From: CAZUSO01 sp964622775
Lineage (GTDB): Bacteria > Bacteroidota > Bacteroidia > Chitinophagales > Chitinophagaceae
Reading direction: 5' to 3'
DNA: 64,000 nucleotides
NCBI GenBank assembly: GCA_964622775.1
Contig: CAZUSO010000002.1
Span: forward strand, 62,001-126,000
The translations under genes and the position numbers were made by a program. The notes beneath the pieces were generated by a model. The model was not told the DNA's origin. It made no database searches and worked only from the letters and a program-made list of their open reading frames with translations. Shown here in pieces: positions 44,357-53,906 of this stretch (within the stretch, counting starts at the first letter, position 1; each line of letters begins with the position of its first letter).

Positions 44357-45247
44357 TCATGCTTCGGAAATGCGGTGTCCGCAATATTTACAAAAATCTG
44401 CATCTTTAGTATGGCCGCCTTTCCCGCAGGAAGGACATTGGTAGTCCACCTTCCTGATTTTATCATCTCCTCCTCTTCCCCGAATGGCAGAGGCGGTAAT
44501 GATACCTGTTGGAACGGCAATAATAGCATAACCCAGCACCATAATAAAGGATGCCATAATCTTTCCGCCGGCAGTAACCGGGGCTACATCTCCGTATCCA
44601 ACCGTGGTAATGGTCACGATCGCCCAATAAACGCTTTGAGGGATATTGCTGAATCCCGGGTTTTTATCATTTTCCAGCACATACATAAAAGAGCCCATGA
44701 ACATGGTCAGTAATAGTACGAAAAACAGAAAGATAATGATCTTATGAAAGCTGCGAAGCAAGGCCAGTACCAGCAGGCGGCTTTCATCCAGGAATTTTAC
44801 CATGTGGAAGATCCGGAAGGCGCGTAACAGGCGGAAGGAACGAATTATCATCAGCATGTGTGTCCGGGGCAGGAACAATTCCAGATAAGACGGAAAAATA
44901 GCCAGGAAATCAATGATGCCATAAGTGCTGGTTATATATTTCTTCGGACTTTTTACGCAAATGATTCGTAAAATATACTCTACCGTGAAGATGATCATGT
45001 AAAAAAAGTCCAGCGCGCGAAACCAACTGTAATAAATGACACTTATCGCCGGCACGCTTTCGAGCATCAGGAAAAGGATATTGGAAAGAATCAGCAGAAA
45101 AAGTACCACGTCGAATATTTTGCCCACAGGCGTATGTGATTCAAAAACCACACTGTATATTTTACGCTTCCAGGCCACCGCAGGCTTATTTTCTTCTGAT
45201 CCCTCGGTATTCAGTCTATCCGGAATGATATCAAAATAACTCGGCAT
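44357..45247 (-). CDS. Voltage-gated potassium-channel-type ion transporter with C-terminal zinc ribbon
   Basis: From ATG 45247 (the longer 45286 start adds only an untypical basic stretch) the 296-residue protein has six transmembrane helices, an arginine-bearing S4 (RSFRLLRAFRIFHMVKF), a pore helix and the selectivity filter TVGYGD, typical of K+ channels. The last 25 residues carry CPSCGKGGHTKDADFCKYCG, two CxxC pairs forming a zinc ribbon, an addition not common in these channels. It lies between the DUF1599 and BT_3928-like genes on the same strand. Confidence 0.88.
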   Translation of the reverse strand: MPSYFDIIPDRLNTEGSEENKPAVAWKRKIYSVVFESHTPVGKIFDVVLFLLILSNILFLMLESVPAISVIYYSWFRALDFFYMIIFTVEYILRIICVKSPKKYITSTYGIIDFLAIFPSYLELFLPRTHMLMIIRSFRLLRAFRIFHMVKFLDESRLLVLALLRSFHKIIIFLFFVLLLTMFMGSFMYVLENDKNPGFSNIPQSVYWAIVTITTVGYGDVAPVTAGGKIMASFIMVLGYAIIAVPTGIITASAIRGRGGDDKIRKVDYQCPSCGKGGHTKDADFCKYCGHRISEA

Positions 45248-45322
45248 TTTTTGGAATTTTATACGAACAAATAAAGATAAAGACAATGCCTGTACGCCGT
45301 ACCACTGTTGAGTGCATTACTT

Positions 45323-45862
45323 TCAGGAGTCTTCGCTGATTCTGATCAATGCAAAGATGCCATAGTTGATAATATCTGCGAAATTGGCATCCACGCCTTC
45401 GGAGATCATGGTCTTGCCGTCATTAGTGAGAATCTGGCGGATGCGCAGCAATTTGGTAAGGATCAGATCTACAAACGACTCCTGGCTCATATTGCGCCAG
45501 GCTTCTCCGTAATCATGATTTTTTTTCAGCATCAGGCTTCGCACTATTTCAAGCTGCTCGTTGTAACAGGCTTCGGATTGTTTCAGATCAAGCAGCGTTT
45601 CCGAGTCATGTTTCATGGTCAACTGAATCAATGCGATGATACCGTAATTGACGATGGCCCTGAATTCGTTCTCTATGCTGTCTTCGATTTTCTGCACCTG
45701 TTTTTCCTGGATCTGGCGGATGCGCCATGCCTTAATATAAATTTGATCCACGATGGAAACCGGCCTCAATACCCGCCAGGATGTACCATAGTCCGTCGCT
45801 TTTTTGAGATATATCTCCCGGCATTCTCCGGCAATTGCGTCATATTGTTGAATGGTGTTCAA
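45323..45862 (-). CDS. DUF1599 (nucleotide-modification-associated) protein
   Basis: The 179-residue protein consists of two related halves (about 15-85 and 95-175), each with a DYG-x-(S/A)-W-R motif, a helix VDQIYIKAWRIRQI / VDLILTKLLRIRQI and an NYGI-(I/F)-ALI block. This is the duplicated DUF1599 fold (nucleotide-modification-associated domain 1), thought to bind or modify a nucleobase or nucleotide; the biochemical role is not established. It starts 11 bp after the TamB gene stop and is probably co-transcribed with it. Confidence 0.8.
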   Translation of the reverse strand: MNTIQQYDAIAGECREIYLKKATDYGTSWRVLRPVSIVDQIYIKAWRIRQIQEKQVQKIEDSIENEFRAIVNYGIIALIQLTMKHDSETLLDLKQSEACYNEQLEIVRSLMLKKNHDYGEAWRNMSQESFVDLILTKLLRIRQILTNDGKTMISEGVDANFADIINYGIFALIRISEDS

Positions 45863-45873
45863 GATGAATTTTA

Positions 45874-48800
45874 TTATGGGATGATTGATTGAAAACTTAA
45901 TGTACTGTCCATGTCGGCTGTTTTCTTTCCGGAATCAGCGGCAGAAGGTTCTTTTTTCAGTTCCTGAGAAACAGGTTTGGCAGATCGGGATTTATCCCTC
46001 GCTTCAAAAAGCCCGAAGATATTATTAAATGACTTCCGATACATCAAACCTAAGCCCTGCCGGCCAATATTTTCCTGAAAAATCGGATCATAATTACTGT
46101 TGCGGAACACATTCAGTCGAATGCGCCCGTCATCCGTGAGCAGATATTGCACCCGGAAATCACCCGCCAGATTGGTGGTGAGCTGATCGCGTGTGGAAGA
46201 TGCACGCCCCCAGTCATATACGCCGCCCACTTCTACGATCAGGCGATTGTCGAAAAAATTCTTACGCAGGTTAATGCCGGCTTCATTACGGTTGATATAG
46301 CCGGGTAGCAGCGGATCTTCGGAGTTGTCGAGGTTGTAATTTTTATAGCGTACGCCCACATATAAATCACGCATCCCTAAAATTTTATTGGTAAAGTTAG
46401 TGATCTGTGATGAAGCAAAACTGGAAACCAGTTCGCTCATATTATTGATAGTTCCGGTAGAGAGGGACGTGCTGTTGAATCCTTCCGGCGGTAAAAACTG
46501 GTCCAGCAAAAGCAGCGAGGCCACCTGGTTCAACAATTCCCGCTCATCCGTATTGATCCGCTGTAGTTTCTGGTATGCAAATGTGCCTACAGAGCGGGTT
46601 TCGGCAAGCTCCAGATTAAAGGAAAACTGCGGAGCCTCTAAAGAGCCCTGTATTTTCATCAGCACATTCACGTCCTGCTTGAGCTGGGCGTCCCGGATTT
46701 CATCCTGTCCGATGGCCAAGCGATCAATATCGTTGGAAATCAGATCATACAGACGGGCCTTCACCTGCGCATCGGCAGTTACGTCCAGCTCGGCATTGGA
46801 AATGCGGCCATTCCATTTAATGCTGCTGCCGGAATGAATTTGAAATTGCCTTTTATAATTCAGCACCTGCAATTGTTTGAATGCAAAATCATAACGGCCT
46901 TCATCTATAATATAGTTTCCATTCAACCGGATATCGCCGGCGGAAGGTATCTCCAGAACCAGGTTGCCGGTGCCGCGAGCCCAAATCTGATCGCCGGTGG
47001 CCGGATCCAGTATAATATAGCACTCCAGGTCAGGTGTGGCGAGCGCATCAATGCGGACATTATAGCTGCTCGTTACGGCATAACGCCGTTGGTTTTCCGT
47101 TGCTTCATTTGATTTGAAATGAATATAATCATAAGCGCCAAGGTCGATGTCGCTGCTAACCGGAATGAATAGCCGGGAATTTTTTATCGGAGTTGCCGCA
47201 ATGGTAATATTCAGGTCGTCAATATACCCGGTAAGCCGCATTTGTACGGCTGCCTTTACATCGCCGTAAAAATTACCCGTATCGGGCGCCTTCAGTTGTA
47301 AAGCCTGAATGCCATTGCTGTTCAAACGGAGATTAAACCGGAAATCGCTCATTTTATGAAATGTAACGGAGCCGTTCAGGAAACCCTCGCGGCCGGCTTC
47401 ATCTTTCACAATCATCGTTCCGATATCTATCTTACTGTCGCTAACCGAAATAGTGCCTTCGTCAATTGCATAATCAACCCCGGTAATAACCGGTCTGAAC
47501 CCGACCTTCCGCACCTTAATCGTTCCGCCCACCAAGGGATCCCGCGCATCGCCGCTTATATAAATATCTCCGCTTGCAGTGCCTTTGATATGATCCAGAA
47601 CCCCGGCCAGAAAGGGTTCCACGAGATCCAGTTGAGCTTCTTCCAGGCGGAGGACGGCGCTGGAGCGCTCCTCATCCAGGGCATCAAAGCCTAAGCTTCC
47701 TTTTGCCAGCACCCGGGAAGCGCCCAATGTAAGCGATGAGCCATCTTCCAGCGTCAACCGGGATCGGGCAGGATCGTATGTTCCTCTGGCCTGCAAAACA
47801 CCTAATTCTTTTTTGCTGAGTCTCAACTGCTGTGCGTTCAAGTCAAAGCGTGCAACAGGATGGTGCAGCAGAGGCGTGACTTCTATGATACCGCTGACCT
47901 GGCCTTCAAGCGGGTAATCGGTTGTTCCGATAAATTCGTTGATAGCTTTCAGCCCGATTTTCTCCAGCCGGATCACTGCCATATTTGCCTGAGGGCGCCT
48001 TAGTGTATTCACACATACCGACTGGCTGTCGGCGCTCAGCACTAAATTTTTTATCCATAAATAATCCCGGGCATAAACGGCTTCATTCCCGTCGGCAATT
48101 TCCCATCGTTTGTCGCTTAAATAAAATTCTGAAGGCAATAAGCGTACATGAAAGCTGTCGCTGTTAGCATAAGCTTCGCCATGCAATTCCGCATTGCCGA
48201 TGCTATTGGCCGATGTGGTAACCATGCTGAATTTTGCGGTATCATGAAGCAGGTGCGCGGTAAGCGCTCCTGACGAAATAATATTGCTGCCTGCATTGCT
48301 GACATCTCCAACCTGTGCCTGAATCTTCAAACCCTGACTGTCGCCGTATCCGTTAAATCCGATTTGCTGCAGCACATGCTGCTGATAGGAGAGGTGGGGA
48401 ATATTACCATGCACCTGAAGCCGTTGTTGCCCCACATCCATGCTACCGTTGATTTCCGTTCCGCTGCCCACCCGCAACCCCGAACTGAACAGGGAAAATA
48501 AATCGTCGGAATGAGCAATGCTTACCTGAAACCGGAAATGCTGATTCAGGTTGACCATAGCCGGCGGATTGGCATATTCGGGAATATAATACGACAAAAA
48601 CAACTGAAAGGAGCCCGGTAAATCCATGATGGAAAAATCACCGAACAGCTTAGCCTGAAGTCCATTCGTTTCCAGACCCAGCTCCTTCTCGCCCGCTGCA
48701 TTTTGCCGGGAGGTAAGACGGAGGGAATCAATATCCAGCAAGCTGCTGTCCCGGTATATTTTCAAACGATACAGCAGTGCCACACCTTTGAAATTATCAA

Positions 48801-50751
48801 TATTGCTTCCGGTAAAATTAAGTTTCACTTCTCCCGATGCACGAATATTTTTTGGACTGAAATGCAGTTTGCGGGTATCAATATAATCGACATGAGCGGT
48901 GAAATCGAACAGCGGCTCTTCGCCGGAAAAATCCACTTTCCCGTCAAATACCATAGCCAGATTGCTGTCTGCGGCTTTGAGGTAACCATCGAACTGTCTG
49001 CGTTGCAATACACCACGCACATCAATATGCTTATAAGTGTAGCCGTTCACATCAAAGGCTGAGACAATACCGGTGATATGTGCATTGGCGGTTTCCCGGT
49101 AAAAACCGGAGCCTGCTATATCGAGGTTCATAGCGATATGTCCGATATTGCTTTGCTTTAAAAATTGGCCCAATTGAAAATCAGCAGTAATGATGTTTCC
49201 CGAATAAGCCGGAGTATCGGTTTCCGGGTTTCTGAGATTGACATCTGCTACTAAAGTTCCCAGACCGGTCTTAATATCCGCCGAAACATTAAAGTCGTTA
49301 TAGTAGCCTTTAAAAACGCCCCGGAAATCTATCGTATCAAGGGAAGAAATATTAAGTCCGTCCTGGTCGTGTATTTCCGGGAAGTAGGCAAAGATACCGG
49401 ACACATTAGTCCGGATATGACCATGATCCAGTACAATGAGCGTGGTGTCCATATCTGGCAGACCGGTCATGCTGAAATCTCCCGAAATGCGTGTCTGACC
49501 ATCATCAATCAACAGGTCTTCGGCTTTCAGGCTGGCCACTGTGCCTTCCGCATTCCCGTCCATGCGGGCTATCATACAGCTAAACCGATTCAGTCCGTAA
49601 GGGGCGAAATAGATGATATCTTCCATAGCAACCGTACTGTTGCTCAGCCTGGCCGTCATTTTCACCTTAGTAATATAATCTTCAAAATCCGGGAATCGGT
49701 CATACTGCATGGCATAGTAATTCCGAATGGTGCTGCGATTCGTTTGTAAAAAAAGGTTGCGGCATTCCGACAGCTTTGGTGAAACGGTAACATCCGCCTG
49801 CATTCTTTTTATGGCAATGCCGCAACGTTCTTTTGCCTGTAGATCATTGACGCGGGCGGTAATCGTATCGCCGGTAATGCAGAGCTTTTCCGCCTGCAGG
49901 TTGATGCCGGTGATATCAATATGCCAGGGATCAAATTCATGCGCTACTGGTTTCGTATCAGGATCTTCCTGGAAAAACCGGCTGTTTTTCAGGCGCAGTT
50001 TTTCAAGATTTATTTGCCAGTTTCCCGGGTTGAACGGTGTGGTGTCCACGATAGGTGCATCCCGTTTTTTTCGTTGGGAAATATAGCCTTCAGCGCTCTT
50101 ATAGTCTCTCAGGCCGATAGTTATGCCATCCCCCCCGACAGACCGGATATTGATGGTTTTTTTTTCATAATCAATATCCCTGGCAGCAAGATCGAACCTG
50201 TTCACTTCCGCTATCAGGTCATTGCCTACCCAGGAGTCAACCGAGTGAAAACGCACATGCTGCAAACGGATTTTCTTCAGGTTCCAGTGCGGCATTTCGC
50301 TCCCTTCGGAGGTGTTTTCTTCAGAGCCGGGGGAAAAGGCGGACAACACAAAATTATAATTCCAGGTTGCCGAACTATCCTTACGATAGAGGTTGATATA
50401 GGCGTCTTTCAATCCGGCAAATGTGAGCTCCGGTTTGTCTTTAAAGAAAAACCAGTCGGTCAGTTTGATCTGCGCTTCTCCTGCATAAAGTAGCGTGTCC
50501 TGCCATTGGTCCGCAATAAAAAGCCCTTCCAGCGCCGCCCGGTTAAAAAAATCAATACGGATGCTTTTCAGGGACACGGTAGTATTCAGCTTCCCGGAAA
50601 GGTAATGCACGACACGTTGTGCCAGGTAGTTTTGCACAGGTTTGAGGTTGATCAGTATCATTCCCAAAGAAATGATGCCGGCCAGCGTCAGCAGCAGGTT
50701 GCGTATATATTTAAATGTTTTTTTCAGACAGATCTTTATTAAAACATACAA
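45874..50751 (-). CDS. tamB: Translocation and assembly module protein TamB
   Basis: The 1625-residue protein has an N-terminal signal anchor (about 15-38, LLLTLAGIISLGMILI), a very long region of beta-repeats typical of AsmA/TamB bridge proteins, and a C-terminal DUF490/TamB domain (about 1150-1560; DGRYDFAFKQLQVLNYKR, SLLLLDQFLPPEGF, INLRKNFFDNRLIVEVGG). TamB spans the periplasm and helps insert outer-membrane proteins and/or moves phospholipids. A TATTTTTG box overlaps the TTG at 50751, so the true start may lie slightly downstream; the usual beginning is close to LKKTFKYI. tamA is not adjacent. Confidence 0.9.
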   Translation of the reverse strand: MYVLIKICLKKTFKYIRNLLLTLAGIISLGMILINLKPVQNYLAQRVVHYLSGKLNTTVSLKSIRIDFFNRAALEGLFIADQWQDTLLYAGEAQIKLTDWFFFKDKPELTFAGLKDAYINLYRKDSSATWNYNFVLSAFSPGSEENTSEGSEMPHWNLKKIRLQHVRFHSVDSWVGNDLIAEVNRFDLAARDIDYEKKTINIRSVGGDGITIGLRDYKSAEGYISQRKKRDAPIVDTTPFNPGNWQINLEKLRLKNSRFFQEDPDTKPVAHEFDPWHIDITGINLQAEKLCITGDTITARVNDLQAKERCGIAIKRMQADVTVSPKLSECRNLFLQTNRSTIRNYYAMQYDRFPDFEDYITKVKMTARLSNSTVAMEDIIYFAPYGLNRFSCMIARMDGNAEGTVASLKAEDLLIDDGQTRISGDFSMTGLPDMDTTLIVLDHGHIRTNVSGIFAYFPEIHDQDGLNISSLDTIDFRGVFKGYYNDFNVSADIKTGLGTLVADVNLRNPETDTPAYSGNIITADFQLGQFLKQSNIGHIAMNLDIAGSGFYRETANAHITGIVSAFDVNGYTYKHIDVRGVLQRRQFDGYLKAADSNLAMVFDGKVDFSGEEPLFDFTAHVDYIDTRKLHFSPKNIRASGEVKLNFTGSNIDNFKGVALLYRLKIYRDSSLLDIDSLRLTSRQNAAGEKELGLETNGLQAKLFGDFSIMDLPGSFQLFLSYYIPEYANPPAMVNLNQHFRFQVSIAHSDDLFSLFSSGLRVGSGTEINGSMDVGQQRLQVHGNIPHLSYQQHVLQQIGFNGYGDSQGLKIQAQVGDVSNAGSNIISSGALTAHLLHDTAKFSMVTTSANSIGNAELHGEAYANSDSFHVRLLPSEFYLSDKRWEIADGNEAVYARDYLWIKNLVLSADSQSVCVNTLRRPQANMAVIRLEKIGLKAINEFIGTTDYPLEGQVSGIIEVTPLLHHPVARFDLNAQQLRLSKKELGVLQARGTYDPARSRLTLEDGSSLTLGASRVLAKGSLGFDALDEERSSAVLRLEEAQLDLVEPFLAGVLDHIKGTASGDIYISGDARDPLVGGTIKVRKVGFRPVITGVDYAIDEGTISVSDSKIDIGTMIVKDEAGREGFLNGSVTFHKMSDFRFNLRLNSNGIQALQLKAPDTGNFYGDVKAAVQMRLTGYIDDLNITIAATPIKNSRLFIPVSSDIDLGAYDYIHFKSNEATENQRRYAVTSSYNVRIDALATPDLECYIILDPATGDQIWARGTGNLVLEIPSAGDIRLNGNYIIDEGRYDFAFKQLQVLNYKRQFQIHSGSSIKWNGRISNAELDVTADAQVKARLYDLISNDIDRLAIGQDEIRDAQLKQDVNVLMKIQGSLEAPQFSFNLELAETRSVGTFAYQKLQRINTDERELLNQVASLLLLDQFLPPEGFNSTSLSTGTINNMSELVSSFASSQITNFTNKILGMRDLYVGVRYKNYNLDNSEDPLLPGYINRNEAGINLRKNFFDNRLIVEVGGVYDWGRASSTRDQLTTNLAGDFRVQYLLTDDGRIRLNVFRNSNYDPIFQENIGRQGLGLMYRKSFNNIFGLFEARDKSRSAKPVSQELKKEPSAADSGKKTADMDSTLSFQSIIP

Positions 50752-50756
50752 AAATA
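50749..50756 (-). promoter_or_regulatory. -7-like box at the tamB start
   Basis: TATTTTTG on the minus strand overlaps the annotated TTG start of tamB; if real, translation starts downstream of 50751. Confidence 0.35.
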
Positions 50757-50822
50757 ATGCTTTGATATGGTTTCAAATGTCAAAATAAGCCTCCCGTGTA
50801 TTTTCGTTCTGATGTTATCATT

Positions 50823-50830
50823 TATATTTG
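50823..50830 (+). promoter_or_regulatory. -7 promoter box of the 180-aa hypothetical gene
   Basis: TATATTTG matches TAnnTTTG and ends six bases before the ATG at 50837. Confidence 0.45.
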
Positions 50831-50836
50831 CCGACT

Positions 50837-51379
50837 ATGACAATTATAGAAACACTGCTTGAAATAGCGAAATACACGATTCCCGCCATTGTAGTGCTGG
50901 TGGCCACTTATTTGGTCGTGAAAAAATTCTTAGTGACCGAGATACAAAGGAAGCAGCTGGCGATCTTTCAGGAGGGCTTAGATACCACGCTGCGACTGCG
51001 CTTGCAGGCATACGAGCGGCTGACCTTATTCATTGAACGCATTCATCCGCGCCAGTTGATTCCCGGTGTTTATCAAACGGGGATGAAAGTTCGCGAGTTG
51101 CAATTTGCCCTGGTACAAACCATCCGTACCGAATTTGAGCACAATCTTTCCCAGCAGATCTATGTTTCGAAAGAGGTATGGAAAACCGTTGCCGGCGTTA
51201 TGGAGCAGGAACTGGCTATGATCAATAACATTGCCTCCCAGTTGAATGGCGATGCAGCGGCGCGGGAGTTGCATCAGCGCATTATCGAATATGTGCTCCA
51301 GTCGGAGGATACCCCTAATGAAATTGCCATTGACATGATCAATAATGAAGCCAAATATGTATTGGCACAAAAGGCATAG
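50837..51379 (+). CDS. Membrane-anchored helical protein of unknown function
   Basis: From ATG 50837 the 180-residue protein has one N-terminal transmembrane helix (about 8-28, YTIPAIVVLVATYLVV) followed by a long helical, charged cytoplasmic part (QRKQLAIFQEGLDTTLRLRL, LTLFIERIHPRQLI) that may be coiled-coil. It resembles uncharacterised Bacteroidota proteins of the same size (possibly DUF7935; this name is from memory and not certain). It is divergent from tamB with a 71-bp gap. The promoter box directly before the ATG suggests a leaderless mRNA. Confidence 0.65.
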   Translation: MTIIETLLEIAKYTIPAIVVLVATYLVVKKFLVTEIQRKQLAIFQEGLDTTLRLRLQAYERLTLFIERIHPRQLIPGVYQTGMKVRELQFALVQTIRTEFEHNLSQQIYVSKEVWKTVAGVMEQELAMINNIASQLNGDAAARELHQRIIEYVLQSEDTPNEIAIDMINNEAKYVLAQKA

Positions 51380-51469
51380 AGTTGATGGCATGTTGATTCA
51401 TATTAGTTCAGCTTGTAAACATTGTGAGTTTTTAAAAGGTTTCTCCTTTATTTATTATTTATGAGAAAT

Positions 51470-51660
51470 GACACGGGGTTAATACACTGCCGTCCGAACC
51501 GATATCTTCAGGACAGCGTCAGGGCGATGATGTAAGATGCGGCGCCATTGCAAACGCAATCGGAGATTTCTCCATGCAGCAATTTCAAATTGCTTTGGTC
51601 GTGACGGTCACTGAGGAGCATGGAGAATCGAAAATGGAGCATTTTCAGTTAGCCCTCAGC
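51470..51660. repeat. Degraded copy of the dispersed repeat
   Basis: GCAAACGCAATCGGAGATTT followed by CTCCATGC matches the reverse of the 24410-24440 block, and GGAGCATGGAGAATCGAAAA resembles the GCTCCACTCCAT block reversed. The gap 51380-51683 holds no gene I can see. Confidence 0.5.
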
Positions 51661-51683
51661 TAATTGGAAGGTTATTCGGGCGT

Positions 51684-52409
51684 TTATTCGCTGTCGTCAA
51701 CCGGTTCAGCTGCACCTTTATGCTTTTTCTTTTTTACATAACCCAATACATAGGAATAACCTACACAGATTCTCAGCGTATGCAGCGCATCTTCCCGGTC
51801 GTAAATCCAGTTGGCTTCCAGATTAAATTCATTTCTTTTCTTATAAACATAGCTGATACCTCCTCCACTTTTTTGCGTGGGATAACGCAGGATACCTTCG
51901 TCGCGATCGAGGTAAAATTCCGTAAAAAGGTAAAGATCCGTTTTTTTGTTATATTGATAATCCAATTCCAGCGTATTCCGGAAGGTATATTCCACAGGAT
52001 TGGCAACAAGGTATTCCCGGTTAAGGTACTCAAACTGCTGTTGCAGCATCGGGCGGTATTTTATCTTCCATTTTTTGTTGAAGTCATAATCGAAGGTCAG
52101 GGCATATCTTATTTCACTGTTATCCTTCCTGTAATTGGTTTCGAAACGGTATTCCACTTCGGCTTTTAACCAGGAATAAGGCTTGTAATTTATCTCTCCT
52201 GCGGGCACGGCTTTGTCGAACCGGAGTGCATTGTCAAAGCTTTGCAGAAAATACTTTGCCGTGATGCGCCATTTTTTATTGATATTGTATTTAAGCGCAA
52301 TCTGCTGCCGCAGTTCCATATCATTATCCTGTGCCTGCACAGCAGTGTACGACAGGCAGCAGGCCATGATAATTATTAAAAATAATTTCCGTAAACTAAT
52401 CATCATCAT
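51684..52409 (-). CDS. DUF2490 outer-membrane beta-barrel protein
   Basis: From the ATG cluster at 52403-52409 (overlapping the DUF4956 stop) the protein has a signal peptide (LRKLFLIIIMACCLSYTAVQ-AQ) and about 215 residues of alternating strands rich in Tyr, Lys and Trp (WRITAKYFLQ, FDYDFNKKWKIKYRPML, YLFTEFYLDRDEGILRY), the DUF2490 barrel pattern. The C-terminus is short and polar. It is the last gene of the CotH-VTC cluster and may be its outer-membrane component. An upstream TTG at 52436 would overlap more and is less likely. Confidence 0.75.
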   Translation of the reverse strand: MMMISLRKLFLIIIMACCLSYTAVQAQDNDMELRQQIALKYNINKKWRITAKYFLQSFDNALRFDKAVPAGEINYKPYSWLKAEVEYRFETNYRKDNSEIRYALTFDYDFNKKWKIKYRPMLQQQFEYLNREYLVANPVEYTFRNTLELDYQYNKKTDLYLFTEFYLDRDEGILRYPTQKSGGGISYVYKKRNEFNLEANWIYDREDALHTLRICVGYSYVLGYVKKKKHKGAAEPVDDSE

Positions 52410-53106
52410 CACCAACAGAGCTCTCGGAAGATTCATTTTCTTTACTGTAATAATGCGCAGTGATCACGGCGACGTCCTTCAGAAAATCAATGCTGATGAT
52501 CTCTACCTTATGTATGGGCAGTCCGGTTCGGAATCTAAGGTCATCTAACATTTGTGGTCGCAGGTTGGGTTTGATCAGATCAATTCTTTCATACACAATC
52601 TGCTTTACGTTTTCATGCGTAATGGAAGTACGGTCTAAAAATAGAGCCAACAACAATATAAAGGTATTGCATATGATGAGCAGGATATAATGATCATTCA
52701 CGGTAGCCAATGCATTAATGATTCCCGTAGCCACACAAATAAAAAAGTAGCCCATTTCCTTAACTGGCACCATCACCGTGCGGTAGCGCATGATGGAAAA
52801 TATGGCAAAAAGGCCGAAGGCAAATCCGGTTTTTAATTTGGTATCGCTCAGTAAAAAGCAGATCAGAAAATTGAGGCAGTTAAAGAGAATAAAGGTGAAA
52901 AGAAAATCCTTATTGCGGTGCCGGGGGTAATAAATAAAACGCACCAGCAGTACGATGGAAATGATATTTACCAAAAAGCGATAGGACAGCTCATTCACAT
53001 TAATATCGCCTATCGCCTCGCCAAAAATGTCATCTAACCCTGCGGCAAAGACAGAGACGGGAAGCATGGAAAACAGGAACAGAAGGAGGAGGATGTTTTT
53101 TTTCAT
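52396..53106 (-). CDS. DUF4956 membrane protein
   Basis: The 236-residue protein has a signal-like N-terminus (1-21) and four to five transmembrane segments (about 42-60, 70-85, 92-108, 118-150). The conserved DUF4956 block FGLFAIFSIMRYRT with the following charged V-P-(V)-KEM is clearly present. A cytoplasmic alpha/beta domain follows (about 165-220), ending in a run of Asp. DUF4956 genes are linked with VTC-domain genes in many bacteria; their function is unknown. Here the gene follows the VTC gene after 16 bp and overlaps the DUF2490 start. Confidence 0.85.
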   Translation of the reverse strand: MKKNILLLLFLFSMLPVSVFAAGLDDIFGEAIGDINVNELSYRFLVNIISIVLLVRFIYYPRHRNKDFLFTFILFNCLNFLICFLLSDTKLKTGFAFGLFAIFSIMRYRTVMVPVKEMGYFFICVATGIINALATVNDHYILLIICNTFILLLALFLDRTSITHENVKQIVYERIDLIKPNLRPQMLDDLRFRTGLPIHKVEIISIDFLKDVAVITAHYYSKENESSESSVGDDDD

Positions 53107-53122
53107 ATTTGTTGCAAGTAAA

Positions 53123-53902
53123 TCAGGCGGTTATTTGTAATGATTGTATTTTATCAATTTTATGTAAAAGACTTTTGAATGCATTTTGTTTGATGGCGTC
53201 ATTGGTCAGTATCAGCCCTAATACGTATTTGCTGATATTGGAAGGGTAGAAGTGCATTTGCTTGAGCAGTTGCACTATCGGACTTAAAATATACGCTTTT
53301 GATTGCTTCACCTCAATGACGGCGATGTCGTTTACCGGAATCATCTCGCTGCTTTCGTCCGATGCAAAACACAGGCCGAAATCTATAGTACACCTTTCCG
53401 TACGCCGGTTATTTACTAAGGTGATCCTGCTAAAACGGTTGTGCAGCGCCACTTTCAGTTCCTGGAGGGGATGTTTGCTGTATTGCTCCCGGATTTTTTT
53501 ATAGCAGGCGTCGTTCATTTCAAATGGCGCTCCCTGAATGAGTTGCCGGTATTTATCCGTCCGGTACCCTTTGCTTTTTCGTTTAATCTCAAAGAAAGTA
53601 AGCTTACTTTCTTTGTATTCCCGGCAACGTACTTTTACTCTGTTGACTAATCCGTTATGATGATCTTTGTAGAATTGATAGTCACAGGTATCGTAATAAA
53701 TCGTATTGTAATTAAAGTTACGACAGCCGTCAATCTCCAGAACGGTATAATCTTTCTTCATGCGCTCTAATACATCCGGAAGGCGATTGAGGGGTATGAT
53801 ATATTTTCTGTCAACTCTGTTGAGCAACTGCACACTATCCATTTCCCCCAGGCTGATAACAGAAAACTCCTGTAGAGTTTCATTAAAACAATTTTTCTTC
53901 AT
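53123..53902 (-). CDS. VTC-domain (polyphosphate polymerase-like) protein
   Basis: The 259-residue protein is a VTC/triphosphate-tunnel domain with the basic residues that line the tunnel: R32 and K33 (RVDRKYIIP), R88, K90, R92 and R94 (VNRVKVRCREY), E105 and K107 (FEIKRK), R-rich later strands (LHNRFSRITL, RRTERC), E-x-K in AVIEVKQSK and the SKYVLG end. In yeast Vtc4 this domain makes polyphosphate from ATP. Bacterial homologues next to DUF4956 and CotH genes are not biochemically defined, so the product (polyphosphate or a protein modification) is open. The protein has no membrane segment. Confidence 0.88.
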   Translation of the reverse strand: MKKNCFNETLQEFSVISLGEMDSVQLLNRVDRKYIIPLNRLPDVLERMKKDYTVLEIDGCRNFNYNTIYYDTCDYQFYKDHHNGLVNRVKVRCREYKESKLTFFEIKRKSKGYRTDKYRQLIQGAPFEMNDACYKKIREQYSKHPLQELKVALHNRFSRITLVNNRRTERCTIDFGLCFASDESSEMIPVNDIAVIEVKQSKAYILSPIVQLLKQMHFYPSNISKYVLGLILTNDAIKQNAFKSLLHKIDKIQSLQITA

Positions 53903-53906
53903 CCTG

